Origin: DATBLE01 sp963791425
Lineage (GTDB): Bacteria; Actinomycetota; Thermoleophilia; Gaiellales; Gaiellaceae
NCBI GenBank assembly: GCA_963791425.1
Contig: CAWBSE010000004.1
Span: 124,001-188,000, forward strand
Direction: 5' to 3'
DNA length: 64,000 bases
Shown: positions 16,321 to 25,162 of the stretch, one piece after another
Position numbering within the stretch: position 1 is the stretch's first letter
How the letters are laid out: each line of letters begins with the position of its first letter
Program-made: the position numbers and the translations under genes
The notes under the pieces: model-generated
The model's database searches: none
What the model was told of the DNA's origin: nothing
The model's input: only the letters and a program-made list of their open reading frames with translations

Positions 16321-17077
16321 TCTCGGCGCCGAAGACGATCATGTTCGCCATCACGTAGAGCCAGATCAGGAGGTAGATCGGCCCGGCGATCGCCTGCACG
16401 GCGGGCGAGTGCTTCGTGAGCCAGAGGAACACGGGGAGGATCTGGAAGCTCGCCTCCAGCGCGATCGTCACCACGATCGCACCGGGGAGCACGTCCCGGA
16501 TCGTCAGGTCGACGTTCGTCAGATAGCTGTACGTCGCCAGCAGGAACAGGAAGACGGCGATCGTCGAGACGAGGATCGAGGCGGAGTGGCCGACGATCGT
16601 GTTGCCGAGGAACTCGGGCGCGAACCGATTGAGGACGTGCGCCCCGACGCCACCGATGAAGAGGCCGACGAACAGCACGACGAGCGAGGCGAGCATGAGC
16701 ACGGTCGCCCGCGCCTTCCCATGCAGGAACCCGCGGTTCGGGCGGTCGTAGACGATGTTGAACGCCGATTCGAGGACGCTGAAGAGCGACAGCGACGACC
16801 ACAGCAGGAAGACGACGCCGACGATGCCCAGCGACGTCGCGTGACTCTGGATCCCCTGCGTCTGCTTGACGATGCTGTTGACCGAGATGCTCGGGAAGAT
16901 CTTCTTGATCTCCTCGACGAAGTAGCTCGATTCGTCGACGCGTCCCGAGAGCCCGAGCAGGGACAGCGCGAGGAACAGGAGCGGCACGAACGACAGCAGC
17001 GCGAAGTAGGCGATCATCGCCGCCAGGTGCGTTCCCCGGTCGGCGAAGAACTTCGAGAAGGTTTCGCGAATATGCAC
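16295..17077 (-). CDS. YihY/BrkB family inner membrane protein
   Basis: 260-residue membrane protein with about six helices: HLAAMIAYFALLSFVPLLF is the first, and GIVGVVFLLWSSLSLFSVLE, a segment around residue 135 and the C-terminal YLLIWLYVMANMIVFGAEIN are the others most visible. The last matches the conserved family end. Formerly mis-annotated as RNase BN; real function unclear. GTG 17077 (complement) is preferred because it follows the family N-terminus; a longer start is possible at 17116 but would overlap the divergent gene. Confidence 0.88.
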   Translation of the reverse strand: MHIRETFSKFFADRGTHLAAMIAYFALLSFVPLLFLALSLLGLSGRVDESSYFVEEIKKIFPSISVNSIVKQTQGIQSHATSLGIVGVVFLLWSSLSLFSVLESAFNIVYDRPNRGFLHGKARATVLMLASLVVLFVGLFIGGVGAHVLNRFAPEFLGNTIVGHSASILVSTIAVFLFLLATYSYLTNVDLTIRDVLPGAIVVTIALEASFQILPVFLWLTKHSPAVQAIAGPIYLLIWLYVMANMIVFGAEINWRRGQR

Positions 17078-17097
17078 TGTGTTAGCGTGTCCTGCCC

Positions 17098-17490
17098 ATG
17101 GACGCCACGCAAGCATTGTCGGATCTGAAGGAGATCTCCTCGCAGATCGAGGCCGCCGTCGTGCTCGACGCGGACGGCTCGACGATCGCGTCGACGCTCG
17201 GCGACGAGCGCAGTCGCGATTTCTCCCAGGTCGTCCAGGAGCTCCTCGCCGCGGTCGGGCGCGCCGCCGGAAACGATGAGGCCAAGCTGGCGCAGGCCGA
17301 GATCGCGACCGAAGGCGGCAGCGTCTTTCTCGTGCGGGACGAGCAACGGACGATCGCCGCGACCACGGGGCCGGAGCCTACCGTGGGCCTCGTCTTCTAC
17401 GACCTGAAGAGCTGCCTGCGCAGCTTCGCCGAGGAGAAGCCGAAGCCGCGCGCCAAGAAGAAGAAGGACGAGGCCGATGGCGAGGCGTAG
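17098..17490 (+). CDS. roadblock/LC7-domain protein
   Basis: 130 residues. Residues 5-110 read as a roadblock/LC7 (longin-like) fold: a helix, AAVVLDADGSTIASTL, a long helix and the strand pair SVFLVRDEQRTIAATT. The C-terminus is charged (EEKPKPRAKKKKDEADGEA). In bacteria such proteins often regulate small Ras-like GTPases of the MglA type, but no GTPase is adjacent. Assigned by pattern, moderate confidence. Confidence 0.65.
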   Translation: MDATQALSDLKEISSQIEAAVVLDADGSTIASTLGDERSRDFSQVVQELLAAVGRAAGNDEAKLAQAEIATEGGSVFLVRDEQRTIAATTGPEPTVGLVFYDLKSCLRSFAEEKPKPRAKKKKDEADGEA

Positions 17491-17686
17491 GGTCATGGCC
17501 GGCGTCGCCCTCGCGCTCGGCTCGCTCGCGGGCACGGTCGCCTTCCGCCGCCGTTCGGGCCGCAGGCGCGACCGCGTCGACGTGTACTTCGAGGACGGGT
17601 CGATGATCTCGCTCGCCGACGGCTCGGCCGAGGCGTCGACGGTGCTGCCGCTCGCCCGCCGCGCCCTCGAGACCACCCGCTCGTAG
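17477..17686 (+). CDS. small hypothetical protein with N-terminal membrane segment
   Basis: 69 residues: a short basic start, one hydrophobic stretch VMAGVALALGSLAGTVAF, an arginine-rich linker and a soluble tail DRVDVYFEDGSMISLADGS. No family recognised. It overlaps the roadblock gene by 14 bp, and its TAG stop shares a base with the pyrE GTG start. This packing and the sensible membrane topology (Arg-rich cytosolic side) support it as a real gene. Confidence 0.65.
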   Translation: MARRRVMAGVALALGSLAGTVAFRRRSGRRRDRVDVYFEDGSMISLADGSAEASTVLPLARRALETTRS

Positions 17687-18219
17687 TGGAAGACGCCGCG
17701 CTCCTCGCGGCGATGCGCGAGCACGCCTACCTCGAGGGGGAGTTCACACTCCGCTCGGGCAAGACGTCGAAGTACTACCTCGACAAGTACCGCTTCGAGA
17801 CGCGGCCCGAGCTCCTGGAGGCGCTCGGCGCCCGGCTCGCGGCGAAGATCGCGGAGGTCGAGCCAGACGCGGTGCGGATCGCCGGCCCCGAGTTGGGCGC
17901 GGTCGCGCTCGCTGCGGCGGCGTCGATCGCCTCGCGCCTGCCGTTCCTGATCGTCCGCGGCGAGGCGAAGGAGTACGGGACCGCGAACCGGATCGAGGGC
18001 GCCTTCGAGGCAGGGGAACGGGTCGTCCTCGTCGAAGACGTAGTCACATCGGGTGGCGCGGCGGCCGATGCCGTCCGGGCGGTACGCCAAGCTGCACTCG
18101 AATGCCGAACAGCTATCTGCGTCATCGACCGGGAGGAGGGCGGTGTGGACTCCCTCGCGCGCCTCGGAGTGCGACTGCATCCACTGTTTCGGGCGGTCGA
18201 CATTGCCCAGGCCCGGTAG
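17686..18219 (+). CDS. pyrE: orotate phosphoribosyltransferase
   Basis: 177-residue enzyme joining orotate to PRPP to form OMP. LRSGKTSKYYLDKY is the family N-region, the flexible-loop Lys/Glu area is GEAKEYGT, and the PRPP-binding motif is RVVLVEDVVTSGGA. Length is typical. GTG 17686 shares one base with the preceding stop. pyrF, the next pathway step, lies 440 bp downstream beyond the HU gene, so UMP synthesis enzymes are grouped. Confidence 0.94.
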   Translation: MEDAALLAAMREHAYLEGEFTLRSGKTSKYYLDKYRFETRPELLEALGARLAAKIAEVEPDAVRIAGPELGAVALAAAASIASRLPFLIVRGEAKEYGTANRIEGAFEAGERVVLVEDVVTSGGAAADAVRAVRQAALECRTAICVIDREEGGVDSLARLGVRLHPLFRAVDIAQAR

Positions 18220-18243
18220 GGTGCCGTAAAGCCGCATGGCTGA

Positions 18244-18272
18244 GCGGAACGTCGCGGAGCGGTAGGTTCCGC
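18244..18272 (+). terminator. possible weak terminator between pyrE and HU gene
   Basis: Inverted repeat GCGGAAC (18244-18250) and GTTCCGC (18266-18272) with a 15-nt loop, 25 bp after pyrE. No clear T-run follows, so it may be a weak terminator or simply leader structure for the HU mRNA. Confidence 0.3.
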
Positions 18273-18308
18273 CCCGTGTTCCATCATGTCCAGAGGAGGA
18301 GAACCTAG

Positions 18309-18590
18309 GTGACCAAGCAAGAGTTTGTCGACGCCGTCGCCACCCGCAGCGGATTGAGCCGCCGCGAGGCAGCGCAGGCCGTCGACGCCGTGCTCGAGAC
18401 GATCACGGACACGCTCACGAAGCGTGACCAGATCAGCTTCACCGGCTTCGGCAAGTTCGCCACGTCCGACCGCAAGGCGCGCATGGGCGTCAACCCGCGG
18501 AACCCGGGCGAGAAGGTGCACATCCCGGCGGCGACCGTGCCGAAGTTCACGGCGGGAAGCTCACTCAAGGCGTCCGTTCGCGCCGGTTAG
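18309..18590 (+). CDS. HU family DNA-binding protein
   Basis: 93-residue nucleoid protein. TKQEFVDAVATRSGLSRREA is the N-terminal helix-turn-helix dimer part; ISFTGFGKFATSDRKARMGV and NPRNPGEKVHIPA form the DNA-binding beta arm. The C-terminal end VPKFTAGSSLKASV is typical; no lysine-rich tail as in mycobacterial HupB. GTG start with a strong Shine-Dalgarno (AGAGGAGGAGAA near 18294). Followed by a perfect hairpin terminator. Confidence 0.96.
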   Translation: MTKQEFVDAVATRSGLSRREAAQAVDAVLETITDTLTKRDQISFTGFGKFATSDRKARMGVNPRNPGEKVHIPAATVPKFTAGSSLKASVRAG

Positions 18591-18617
18591 GACGCTCGTT
18601 CGTTCTCCGATTTGCCC

Positions 18618-18644
18618 GAGGGGCCGCAGCACTTGCGGCCCCTC
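18618..18644 (+). terminator. rho-independent-type hairpin after HU gene
   Basis: Perfect 11-bp stem GAGGGGCCGCA / TGCGGCCCCTC with loop GCACT, 28 bp after the HU stop. The following T-run is poor (GTGTCTACTCT), common in high-GC Actinomycetota. It separates HU from pyrF, whose start is 19 bp downstream. Confidence 0.8.
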
Positions 18645-18662
18645 GTGTCTACTCTGCGTGTG

Positions 18663-19580
18663 ATGCCGTCGGAGACCGCCGTCGCGACCACCACCTTTGC
18701 CGACCGGCTCGCCGAGGCGGTCGCGGAGCGCAGAAGCCAGCTGGTCGTCGGGCTGGATCCACGGCTCGACCTGCTGCCGCTCGAACTGCGCGGCGATGCG
18801 CACATCGGTCGCCCGGCCGCCGCCGAGGCGACCGCCCGGTTCTGCTGCGGGATCATCGACGCGGTCGCGCCGTACTGCGTGGCCGTCAAGCCGCAGCTCG
18901 CGTTCTTCGAGGTGCTCGGCGCCGACGGGATGGCCGCCTTCGAGCGGGTCGTCGGCTATGCGCGCTCGGCCGGGCTGCTCGTGATCGTCGACGGCAAGCG
19001 CGGTGACATCGGGTCGACCGCACGCGCGTACGCATCCGCCTATCTCGAGCCGCGTGTCACCGGCGAGCCGATCGCCGACGCCCTGACCGTGAACCCGTAC
19101 CTCGGCCGCGACTCGCTCGAGCCCTTCGTCGCCGCCTGCCGCCGCAGCGGTAGCGGGCTCTTCTGTCTCGTCAAGACGTCGAACGCCGGCGGTGCGGACG
19201 TCCAGGATCTGACGCTCTCCGACGGCCGTCCGGTCTGGCAGCAGGTCGCGCAGCTCGTGCACGAGCTCGGCGAGGATCTGATCGGCGACTGCGGCCTCTC
19301 GAACGTCGGCGCGGTCGTCGGTGCCACGTATCCGCGCGCGATCGCGGAGGCACGGAAGCTCCTGCCGCAGGCGATCCTGCTCCTGCCCGGAGTCGGTGCC
19401 CAGGGTGCGAGTCCCGCCGACATCGCCCGCGCGTTCACCAGCGGCCCGGCCAGCGCGCTCGTCGCCGCGTCGCGCTCGGTGATGTACGCGTTCCGGGACG
19501 GCGAGGACGACTGGCGGGGCGCCGCGGCCGCAGAGGCCGCGCGGCTGAACCACGAGGTGTGGGCGGTCTCCGGCTGGTGA
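18663..19580 (+). CDS. pyrF: orotidine 5'-phosphate decarboxylase (type 2)
   Basis: 305-residue enzyme making UMP from OMP. It belongs to the longer bacterial subfamily 2: LVVGLDPRLDLLP, VKPQLAFFEVLG and the catalytic VDGKRGDIGSTA with Lys and Asp, then LLLPGVGAQGAS. ATG 18663 (or the preceding GTG 18660) places the start right after the hairpin terminator. The stop overlaps the LysM gene as GTGA. Confidence 0.95.
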   Translation: MPSETAVATTTFADRLAEAVAERRSQLVVGLDPRLDLLPLELRGDAHIGRPAAAEATARFCCGIIDAVAPYCVAVKPQLAFFEVLGADGMAAFERVVGYARSAGLLVIVDGKRGDIGSTARAYASAYLEPRVTGEPIADALTVNPYLGRDSLEPFVAACRRSGSGLFCLVKTSNAGGADVQDLTLSDGRPVWQQVAQLVHELGEDLIGDCGLSNVGAVVGATYPRAIAEARKLLPQAILLLPGVGAQGASPADIARAFTSGPASALVAASRSVMYAFRDGEDDWRGAAAAEAARLNHEVWAVSGW

Positions 19581-19906
19581 ACCGACGCACGTTGGCGCGC
19601 TACGTCGCGCCGGCGGTGTTCCTGCTCGCCGTCACGGGGGTCGTGCTGGTCGTCAGGTCCGGCCTGCGCGCCGACTCGAAGAGCCCCGCGAAGACGACGC
19701 CGACCCTCGCCGTCACGACGGTGGCCCGCACGACGACGTCGAAGCCCGGTCCCTCGACTCCGAAGCGCTACTACCTGATCAAGAGCGGCGACACGCTGGA
19801 TCGGATCGCCGCGCAGTTCGGGACGACTGTCACCGACTTGCTCCGCCTGAATCCGGGCGTGCAGCCGACGGCGCTCGCTCCCGGGACGCAGATCCGGGTC
19901 CAGTAG
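19577..19906 (+). CDS. membrane-anchored LysM-domain protein
   Basis: 109 residues: short basic N-terminus (NRRTLARY), one membrane helix (about 10-30), a Thr/Pro-rich linker, and one LysM domain from about 62 (YYLIKSGDTLDRIAAQFG ... LNPGVQPTALAPGTQIRV). Probably a cell-wall-binding protein on the outer face of the membrane. GTG 19577 (GTGA overlap with pyrF) is preferred over GTG 19559. A D,D-carboxypeptidase gene follows by 17 bp, consistent with wall remodelling. Confidence 0.85.
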   Translation: MNRRTLARYVAPAVFLLAVTGVVLVVRSGLRADSKSPAKTTPTLAVTTVARTTTSKPGPSTPKRYYLIKSGDTLDRIAAQFGTTVTDLLRLNPGVQPTALAPGTQIRVQ

Positions 19907-19923
19907 CGGTACCCTTCGCGGCC

Positions 19924-21042
19924 GTGAAGCTCCGGCTCGCGCTCCTTGCGGCCGCCGTCCTGCTCGTCGCGCCGTCGGCACACGCGGGTCCCCCGCAGGT
20001 CGCCGCACGGGCGTATCTCATCCAGAACGGCGTCACCGGCGAGATCCTCGCGCGCAGCCACGACCGCGAGCGCCTCCCGATCGCCAGCATCACGAAGCTG
20101 ATGACCGTCCTCGTCACGCTCCGACACGCGAAGCTCACCGACGTCGTCACCGTCAGCCGCCGCGCCGCGGCCGTCGGCGAGTCGTCGATCTACCTGAAGA
20201 AGGGCGAGCGCCTCACCGTCGAGGAGCTCGTCGAGGCGGCGCTGATCCAGAGCGCCAACGACGCCGCCGTCGCGCTGGCCGAGTACGTCGGCGGGAGCCA
20301 GTCGGGGTTCGTGGACATGATGAACGCGGAGGCGCGGCGGCTCGGGTTGCACCAGACCCACTTCGCCAACCCCGACGGCCTCGACGAGTTCGGCCACTAC
20401 TCGAGCGCGCACGACGTCACGCGGCTCGCACGGATCGCGATGAAGATCAAGGTGATCCGCTCGATCGTCGACGAGCAGACCGCGTACATCTCGGGCGGCC
20501 GGACGCTGAGGACGTGGAACGACCTGCTCTCGGTATACCCGGGCCTGTTCGGCGTGAAGACCGGGCACACTGCCGAGGCCGGCTGGTCGGAGGTCGCGGC
20601 CGCCCGCTCGCACGGCGTCACCGTGTACGCAACGCTGCTCGGCAGCCCCGCCCGCGACACGCGCAACGCCGATCTCGCCTCCCTGCTCACCTGGGGCCTG
20701 ACCCGCTACCGGACCGTCTACACGATCACGCCCGGGCGGGTGTACGCGTCGGCGGAGGCGCCGTACGGCCGGCACGCGCTCGCGCTGGTCGCACCGCGCC
20801 GCGTGACCCGGATCGTCCGCGTCGACCGACCGTTGGTCGAGCGCGTCGTCGCGCCCACCGTCGTCTCCCTGCCGGTGAAGAAGGGGCAGCCGCTCGGCGT
20901 CGTGAGGATCTACGCAGGCTCGAAGCTGATCGCGAGCAGCCCGCTCGTCGCCGCCCGGTCGATCGCGAAGCCCGGTTTGGCGGGACGCGCAGGCTGGTAC
21001 ACAACGCGTACGCTGCACCACATCGGGGGCTGGTTCTCGTGA
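19924..21042 (+). CDS. dacA: D-alanyl-D-alanine carboxypeptidase (PBP5/6 type, S11)
   Basis: 372-residue low-molecular-weight penicillin-binding protein trimming peptidoglycan stem peptides. Signal peptide LALLAAAVLLVAPSAHA. Catalytic motifs: SITK (Ser55, Lys58), SAN (Ser110, Asn112) and KTG (212-214). The C-terminal beta domain (about 270-350) is present, but no clear amphipathic membrane anchor is visible at the end. GTG start. The gene symbol follows family usage. Coupled to the downstream sugar kinase by GTGA. Confidence 0.92.
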   Translation: MKLRLALLAAAVLLVAPSAHAGPPQVAARAYLIQNGVTGEILARSHDRERLPIASITKLMTVLVTLRHAKLTDVVTVSRRAAAVGESSIYLKKGERLTVEELVEAALIQSANDAAVALAEYVGGSQSGFVDMMNAEARRLGLHQTHFANPDGLDEFGHYSSAHDVTRLARIAMKIKVIRSIVDEQTAYISGGRTLRTWNDLLSVYPGLFGVKTGHTAEAGWSEVAAARSHGVTVYATLLGSPARDTRNADLASLLTWGLTRYRTVYTITPGRVYASAEAPYGRHALALVAPRRVTRIVRVDRPLVERVVAPTVVSLPVKKGQPLGVVRIYAGSKLIASSPLVAARSIAKPGLAGRAGWYTTRTLHHIGGWFS

Positions 21043-21992
21043 TCGTGACTGTCACTCTCAACGCGGCGATCGACCGCACGCTGACCGTGCCGAACTTCCA
21101 GCTCGGCCAGCGCCACCGCGCCAGCGCGGGGTTGACCCTCGCCGGCGGCAAGGGGATCAACGTCGCCCGCGCGCTCAAGCGGCTCGGCGTCCCCGTCGTC
21201 GCGACCGGCCTCGTCGGCGGCCGCACGGGTACGCGGATCATCGAGGAGCTCACCGGCGAGGCGATCCTCAACGACTTCGTCCGGATCGCCGACGAGTCGC
21301 GGACGTCGACGGCCGCCGTCGACCCGACCGGCGGCACGTACACGGAGGTCAACGAGTGGGGCCCGCATGTCGAGCCCGACGAGCTCGACATGTTGCTCGA
21401 GAAGCTGCGCTACCTGGCGAGTGGGGCCGAGTTCGTCGTGTTGGCCGGGTCGCTGCCGCGCGGCGTCGATGCCGGCTTCTACGCGGAGCTGATCCGCGAG
21501 CTCGGCCGTCGCCAGGTGCTCACCGTGCTCGACTCCGAGGGGGAGCCTCTGCGGCTCGGCCTCGAGGCGGAGCCGTTCCTCGTCTCGCCGAACCAGCTCG
21601 AGGCGGAGGCGCTCGTCGGCCAGGAGTTCTACGAGCGGCAGGACTTTGCGCTCGGGCTCGAGCACATCGCCGAGCTCGGCGCGCGCAACGTGCTGATCAC
21701 GAACGAGAGCGGCTGCTACGCGCGGCTCCGCGAGGGGCGCAAGACGCGCCGCTACCGCGCGGTCGCGCCGCAGATCGAGGCGGTCTCGAGCGTCGGCAGC
21801 GGGGACGTCCTGCTCGCCGCGTATATCGCCGCGCTGGCCGCCGGCCGCACGGCGGAGGAGGCGCTCCGCGACGGCGTCGCCGCCGGTGCCGCGTCGACGC
21901 TCGAGGTCGGGGCCGGCCGCTTCGAGCCGAAGGAAGCCGCCGCGCTCCGCGCGGACGTCGAGGTCGGCGATCTGGAGCACGTCGGCGTCTGA
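21039..21992 (+). CDS. PfkB-family hexose kinase, 1-phosphofructokinase-like
   Basis: 317-residue ribokinase-superfamily sugar-phosphate kinase. VTLNAAIDRTLTVPNFQLG and AGGKGINVARALKRLG are typical of the 1-phosphofructokinase/tagatose-6-P kinase branch; LAGSLPRGV and the anion-hole/catalytic motif VGSGDVLLAAY (GSGD with Asp base) complete it. No PTS fructose genes are near, so it may be FruK, PfkB or a related kinase. GTG 21039 overlaps the dacA stop. Confidence 0.88.
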   Translation: MIVTVTLNAAIDRTLTVPNFQLGQRHRASAGLTLAGGKGINVARALKRLGVPVVATGLVGGRTGTRIIEELTGEAILNDFVRIADESRTSTAAVDPTGGTYTEVNEWGPHVEPDELDMLLEKLRYLASGAEFVVLAGSLPRGVDAGFYAELIRELGRRQVLTVLDSEGEPLRLGLEAEPFLVSPNQLEAEALVGQEFYERQDFALGLEHIAELGARNVLITNESGCYARLREGRKTRRYRAVAPQIEAVSSVGSGDVLLAAYIAALAAGRTAEEALRDGVAAGAASTLEVGAGRFEPKEAAALRADVEVGDLEHVGV

Positions 21993-22028
21993 GCAAGGCC
22001 CGCCGGAGGTGACGCTAAGCTGTTCTCC

Positions 22029-23540
22029 TTGGAAGGGCTGGAGCTAGAGCGGATTCAGGTCGAGCGGCTCCTCGCGCTGGAGGAGAAGTTCGCGAAGGAA
22101 GGGCTGACGTTCGACGACGTCCTGCTCGTTCCGGCCGAGTCTGCAGTGCTCCCGAACGATGTCTCCGTCTCGGCGCGGCTGACACCCACGATCCGGCTTG
22201 CGATCCCCGTCGTCTCTGCGGCGATGGACACGGTCACCGAGGCGCGCCTCGCGATCGCACTCGCGCGTGAGGGAGGGCTCGGCATCGTCCAGCGCAACCT
22301 GTCGATCGAGGACCAGGTCGCGGAGGTCGACAAGGTGAAGCGCAGCGAGTCCGGGATGATCGTCGAGCCCGTCACGCTCCCGCCCGACGCGCTCGTCTCG
22401 GAGGCGGTCGAGCTGATGTCGAGGTATCACATCAGCGGCGTCCCGATCACCGACCGGGCAGGCGTCCTGGTCGGCATCCTCACGAACCGCGATCTCCGGT
22501 TCGAGAACGACACGAGCCAGCCCGTTTCAGCCCTGATGACCGCGCGCAACCTCGTCACTGCGCCGTCGGGAACGACCCTTGCCGAGGCGGAGGAGATCCT
22601 GCACCGGAACAAGATCGAAAAGCTCCCGGTCGTCGACGCCGACGGGAAGCTGACGGGCCTGATCACGTTCAAGGACATCCAGAAGAAGATCCAGTACCCG
22701 AACGCGACGAAGGACGAGCGCGGACGGCTGCGCGCCGGCGCCGCCGTCGGCGTCGGGCCGGATGCCGTCGATCGCGCCGACGCGCTCGTGGAAGCCGGCG
22801 CGGACGTGCTCGTCGTCGACACGGCGCACGGGCACTCCCAGGGCGTGATCGAGATGGTGCGGCGGATCAAGGACCGCGTCACCGTCGAAGTGATCGCCGG
22901 GAACATCGCGACAATGGAGGCGACCGAGGCGCTGATCGACGCTGGTGCGGACGCCGTGAAGGCGGGCATAGGGCCTGGCTCGATATGTACAACCCGCGTC
23001 GTCGCCGGTGTCGGCGTCCCGCAGGTGACCGCGATCTACGACTGCGCCTCCGTCGCTGCGAAGCACGGCATCCCCGTGATCGGCGACGGCGGCATGACGA
23101 GCTCCGGCGACATCGCCAAGGCGATCGCGGCGGGGGCCGACGTGGTCATGCTCGGGTCGCTCCTCGCCGGGACGGACGAGGCGCCCGGCGACGTGATCGT
23201 CTACAAGGGCGAGCGTTTCAAGGAGTACCGCGGCATGGCGTCGCTCGGTGCCATGGGCGGCCGCTCGTACTCGAAGGACCGGTACTTCCAGGGCGACGTC
23301 GAGGACGTCGACAAGCTCGTCCCCGAGGGCATCGAGGGGCGCGTCGCCTACAAAGGGCCGCTCTCGCCGATCGTGTACCAGCTGATCGGCGGCCTGCGCC
23401 AGGCGATGGGCTACTGCGGCGCGGCGACGATCGAGGAGATGCACAACGCGACGTTCGTCCGCATCACGGCCGCGGGCCTGCGCGAGTCGCACCCGCACGA
23501 TGTGACGATCACGAAAGAGGCTCCGAACTATCGGCGCTGA
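22029..23540 (+). CDS. guaB: inosine-5'-monophosphate dehydrogenase
   Basis: 503-residue rate-limiting enzyme of GMP synthesis (IMP to XMP). LTFDDVLLVPAES begins the barrel, two CBS domains span about 110-225 (VSEAVELMSRYHISGVPI; AEAEEILHRNKIEKLPVV), and the catalytic loop GSICTTRVVAGVGVP has Cys320. The flap segment YRGMASLGAMGGRS is present. A TTG at 22029 is used; the coding bias and N-terminal homology fit. guaA follows by 46 bp, so both form the XMP/GMP unit. Confidence 0.96.
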   Translation: MEGLELERIQVERLLALEEKFAKEGLTFDDVLLVPAESAVLPNDVSVSARLTPTIRLAIPVVSAAMDTVTEARLAIALAREGGLGIVQRNLSIEDQVAEVDKVKRSESGMIVEPVTLPPDALVSEAVELMSRYHISGVPITDRAGVLVGILTNRDLRFENDTSQPVSALMTARNLVTAPSGTTLAEAEEILHRNKIEKLPVVDADGKLTGLITFKDIQKKIQYPNATKDERGRLRAGAAVGVGPDAVDRADALVEAGADVLVVDTAHGHSQGVIEMVRRIKDRVTVEVIAGNIATMEATEALIDAGADAVKAGIGPGSICTTRVVAGVGVPQVTAIYDCASVAAKHGIPVIGDGGMTSSGDIAKAIAAGADVVMLGSLLAGTDEAPGDVIVYKGERFKEYRGMASLGAMGGRSYSKDRYFQGDVEDVDKLVPEGIEGRVAYKGPLSPIVYQLIGGLRQAMGYCGAATIEEMHNATFVRITAAGLRESHPHDVTITKEAPNYRR

Positions 23541-23586
23541 GATCCTGCCGTTCCCTGCTCCGGAGCCGGCTCCGGAGGAACGGCCC

Positions 23587-25105
23587 GTGCTCGTCGTCGA
23601 TCTCGGCGGCCAGTACTCCCAGCTGATCGCCCGCCGCGTCCGCGAGGCGCGCGTGTACTCGGAGCTCGTCGGCCACCGCTCGACCGCCGCGGCGCTCGCC
23701 GCGAAGCGGCCCTCCGCGTTGATTCTCTCCGGCGGCCCCGCCTCGGTCTACGCCGACGACGCACCCCAGGTCGACCCGGGGATCTACGAGCTCGGCGTCC
23801 CCGTGCTCGGCATCTGTTACGGCATGCAGCTGATGGCGCAGGACCTGGGCGGCCGCGTGGAGCGCACCGGCGCATCCGAGTTCGGCAAGACGGCGATCCG
23901 CGTCGGCGGCGCCCTCGCCTCGGGTCTCCCGGAAGAGCAGACGGCGTGGATGAGCCACCGAGATTCCGTGACCGCGCCGCCCGAAGGCGCAGCGGTCACC
24001 GGCGGTTCAGACTCGACCCCGATCGCCGCGTTCGAGGCGCCGGAGCGAGGTCTGTACGGCGTCCAGTTCCACCCCGAGGTCGTGCACACGCCGCACGGCC
24101 AGGAGGTGCTGAAGAACTTCCTCTACGGCATCGCCGGCGCCCGGCCGACCTGGACGCCCGGCCGCGGTGATCGAGGAGCAGGTCGAGCGCATCCGGGCCC
24201 AGGTTGGCAGCGCGCGCGTCCTGTGCGGCCTGTCCGGCGGCGTCGACTCGGCGGTTGCCGCGCTGCTCGTGCACAAGGCGGTCGGCGACCAACTCACGTG
24301 CGTCTTCGTCGACCACGGCCTGCTGCGCAAGGACGAAGCGGCGCAGGTGGTCGAGACGTTCGAGGGGCACTTCCACGTGCCGCTCGTCCACGTCGACGCG
24401 GCCGACCGCTTCCTCACCAAGCTCGAGGGCGTGAGCGACCCGGAGGAGAAGCGCAGCATCATCGGCGAGGAGTTCATCCGCGTCTTCGAGGCCGAGGCGG
24501 ACAAGCTCGGCGTGGTGCCGTTCCTCGTCCAGGGGACGCTCTACTCTGACGTGATCGAGTCGGGCGGCACCGACGGCGTCGCTGCGAAGATCAAGTCGCA
24601 CCACAACGTCGGCGGGCTGCCCGACGACATGACGATGGAGCTGGTCGAGCCGCTCCGGCTGCTCTTCAAGGACGAGGTGCGGCGCGTGGGGGAGGAGCTC
24701 GGGCTGCCGGAGGCGATGGTCTGGCGCCACCCGTTCCCCGGCCCGGGCCTGGCGATCCGGATCATCGGCGACGTCGACCGCGAGCGGCTCGAGATCCTGC
24801 GCGAGGCCGACGCGATCCTGCTCGAGGAGGTGCGGCGCGCCGGCCTCTACCGCGAGCTGTGGCAGTGCTTCGCGGTGCTGCCGGCGATCCGCTCGGTCGG
24901 CGTCCAGGGCGACGAGCGCACCTACGGCTACCCGATCGTGATCCGCGCCGTCACCTCGGAGGACGCGATGACCGCCGACTGGGCGCGTCTGCCGTACGAC
25001 CTGCTCGAGACGATCTCGAGCCGGATGACGAACGAGATCTCCGCGGTGAACCGCGTCGCGCTCGACCTCTCGTCGAAGCCGCCCGCGACCATCGAGTGGG
25101 AATAG
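23587..25105 (+). CDS. guaA: GMP synthase (glutamine-hydrolysing), frameshifted as assembled
   Basis: XMP to GMP. The first frame (23587 to about 24158) is the GATase: LGGQYSQLIARRVREA, nucleophile Cys77 in LGICYGMQLMA, and GVQFHPEVVHTP. The second frame, one base on, continues VIEEQVERIRAQVG, the ATP-pyrophosphatase P-loop LSGGVDSAVAAL and the dimerisation C-terminus ending PPATIEWE, the canonical GuaA end. Removing one C from the CCC at about 24157-24159 restores W-T-P-A-A-V-I-E-E and a full protein of about 505 residues. As guaA is normally essential and unique, a sequencing/assembly insertion is most likely. GTG start. Confidence 0.93.
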
Positions 25106-25162
25106 GGGATCATCCGGATGGGGCGTGCGCCGAGACGCGCGCTGCAGTAGCCTCTGCCGTCG

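Noticed and set aside
24150..24170. Programmed frameshift in guaA
   Set aside because: No slippery heptamer or downstream pseudoknot recognised, and guaA is not known to use recoding; a homopolymer insertion is simpler.
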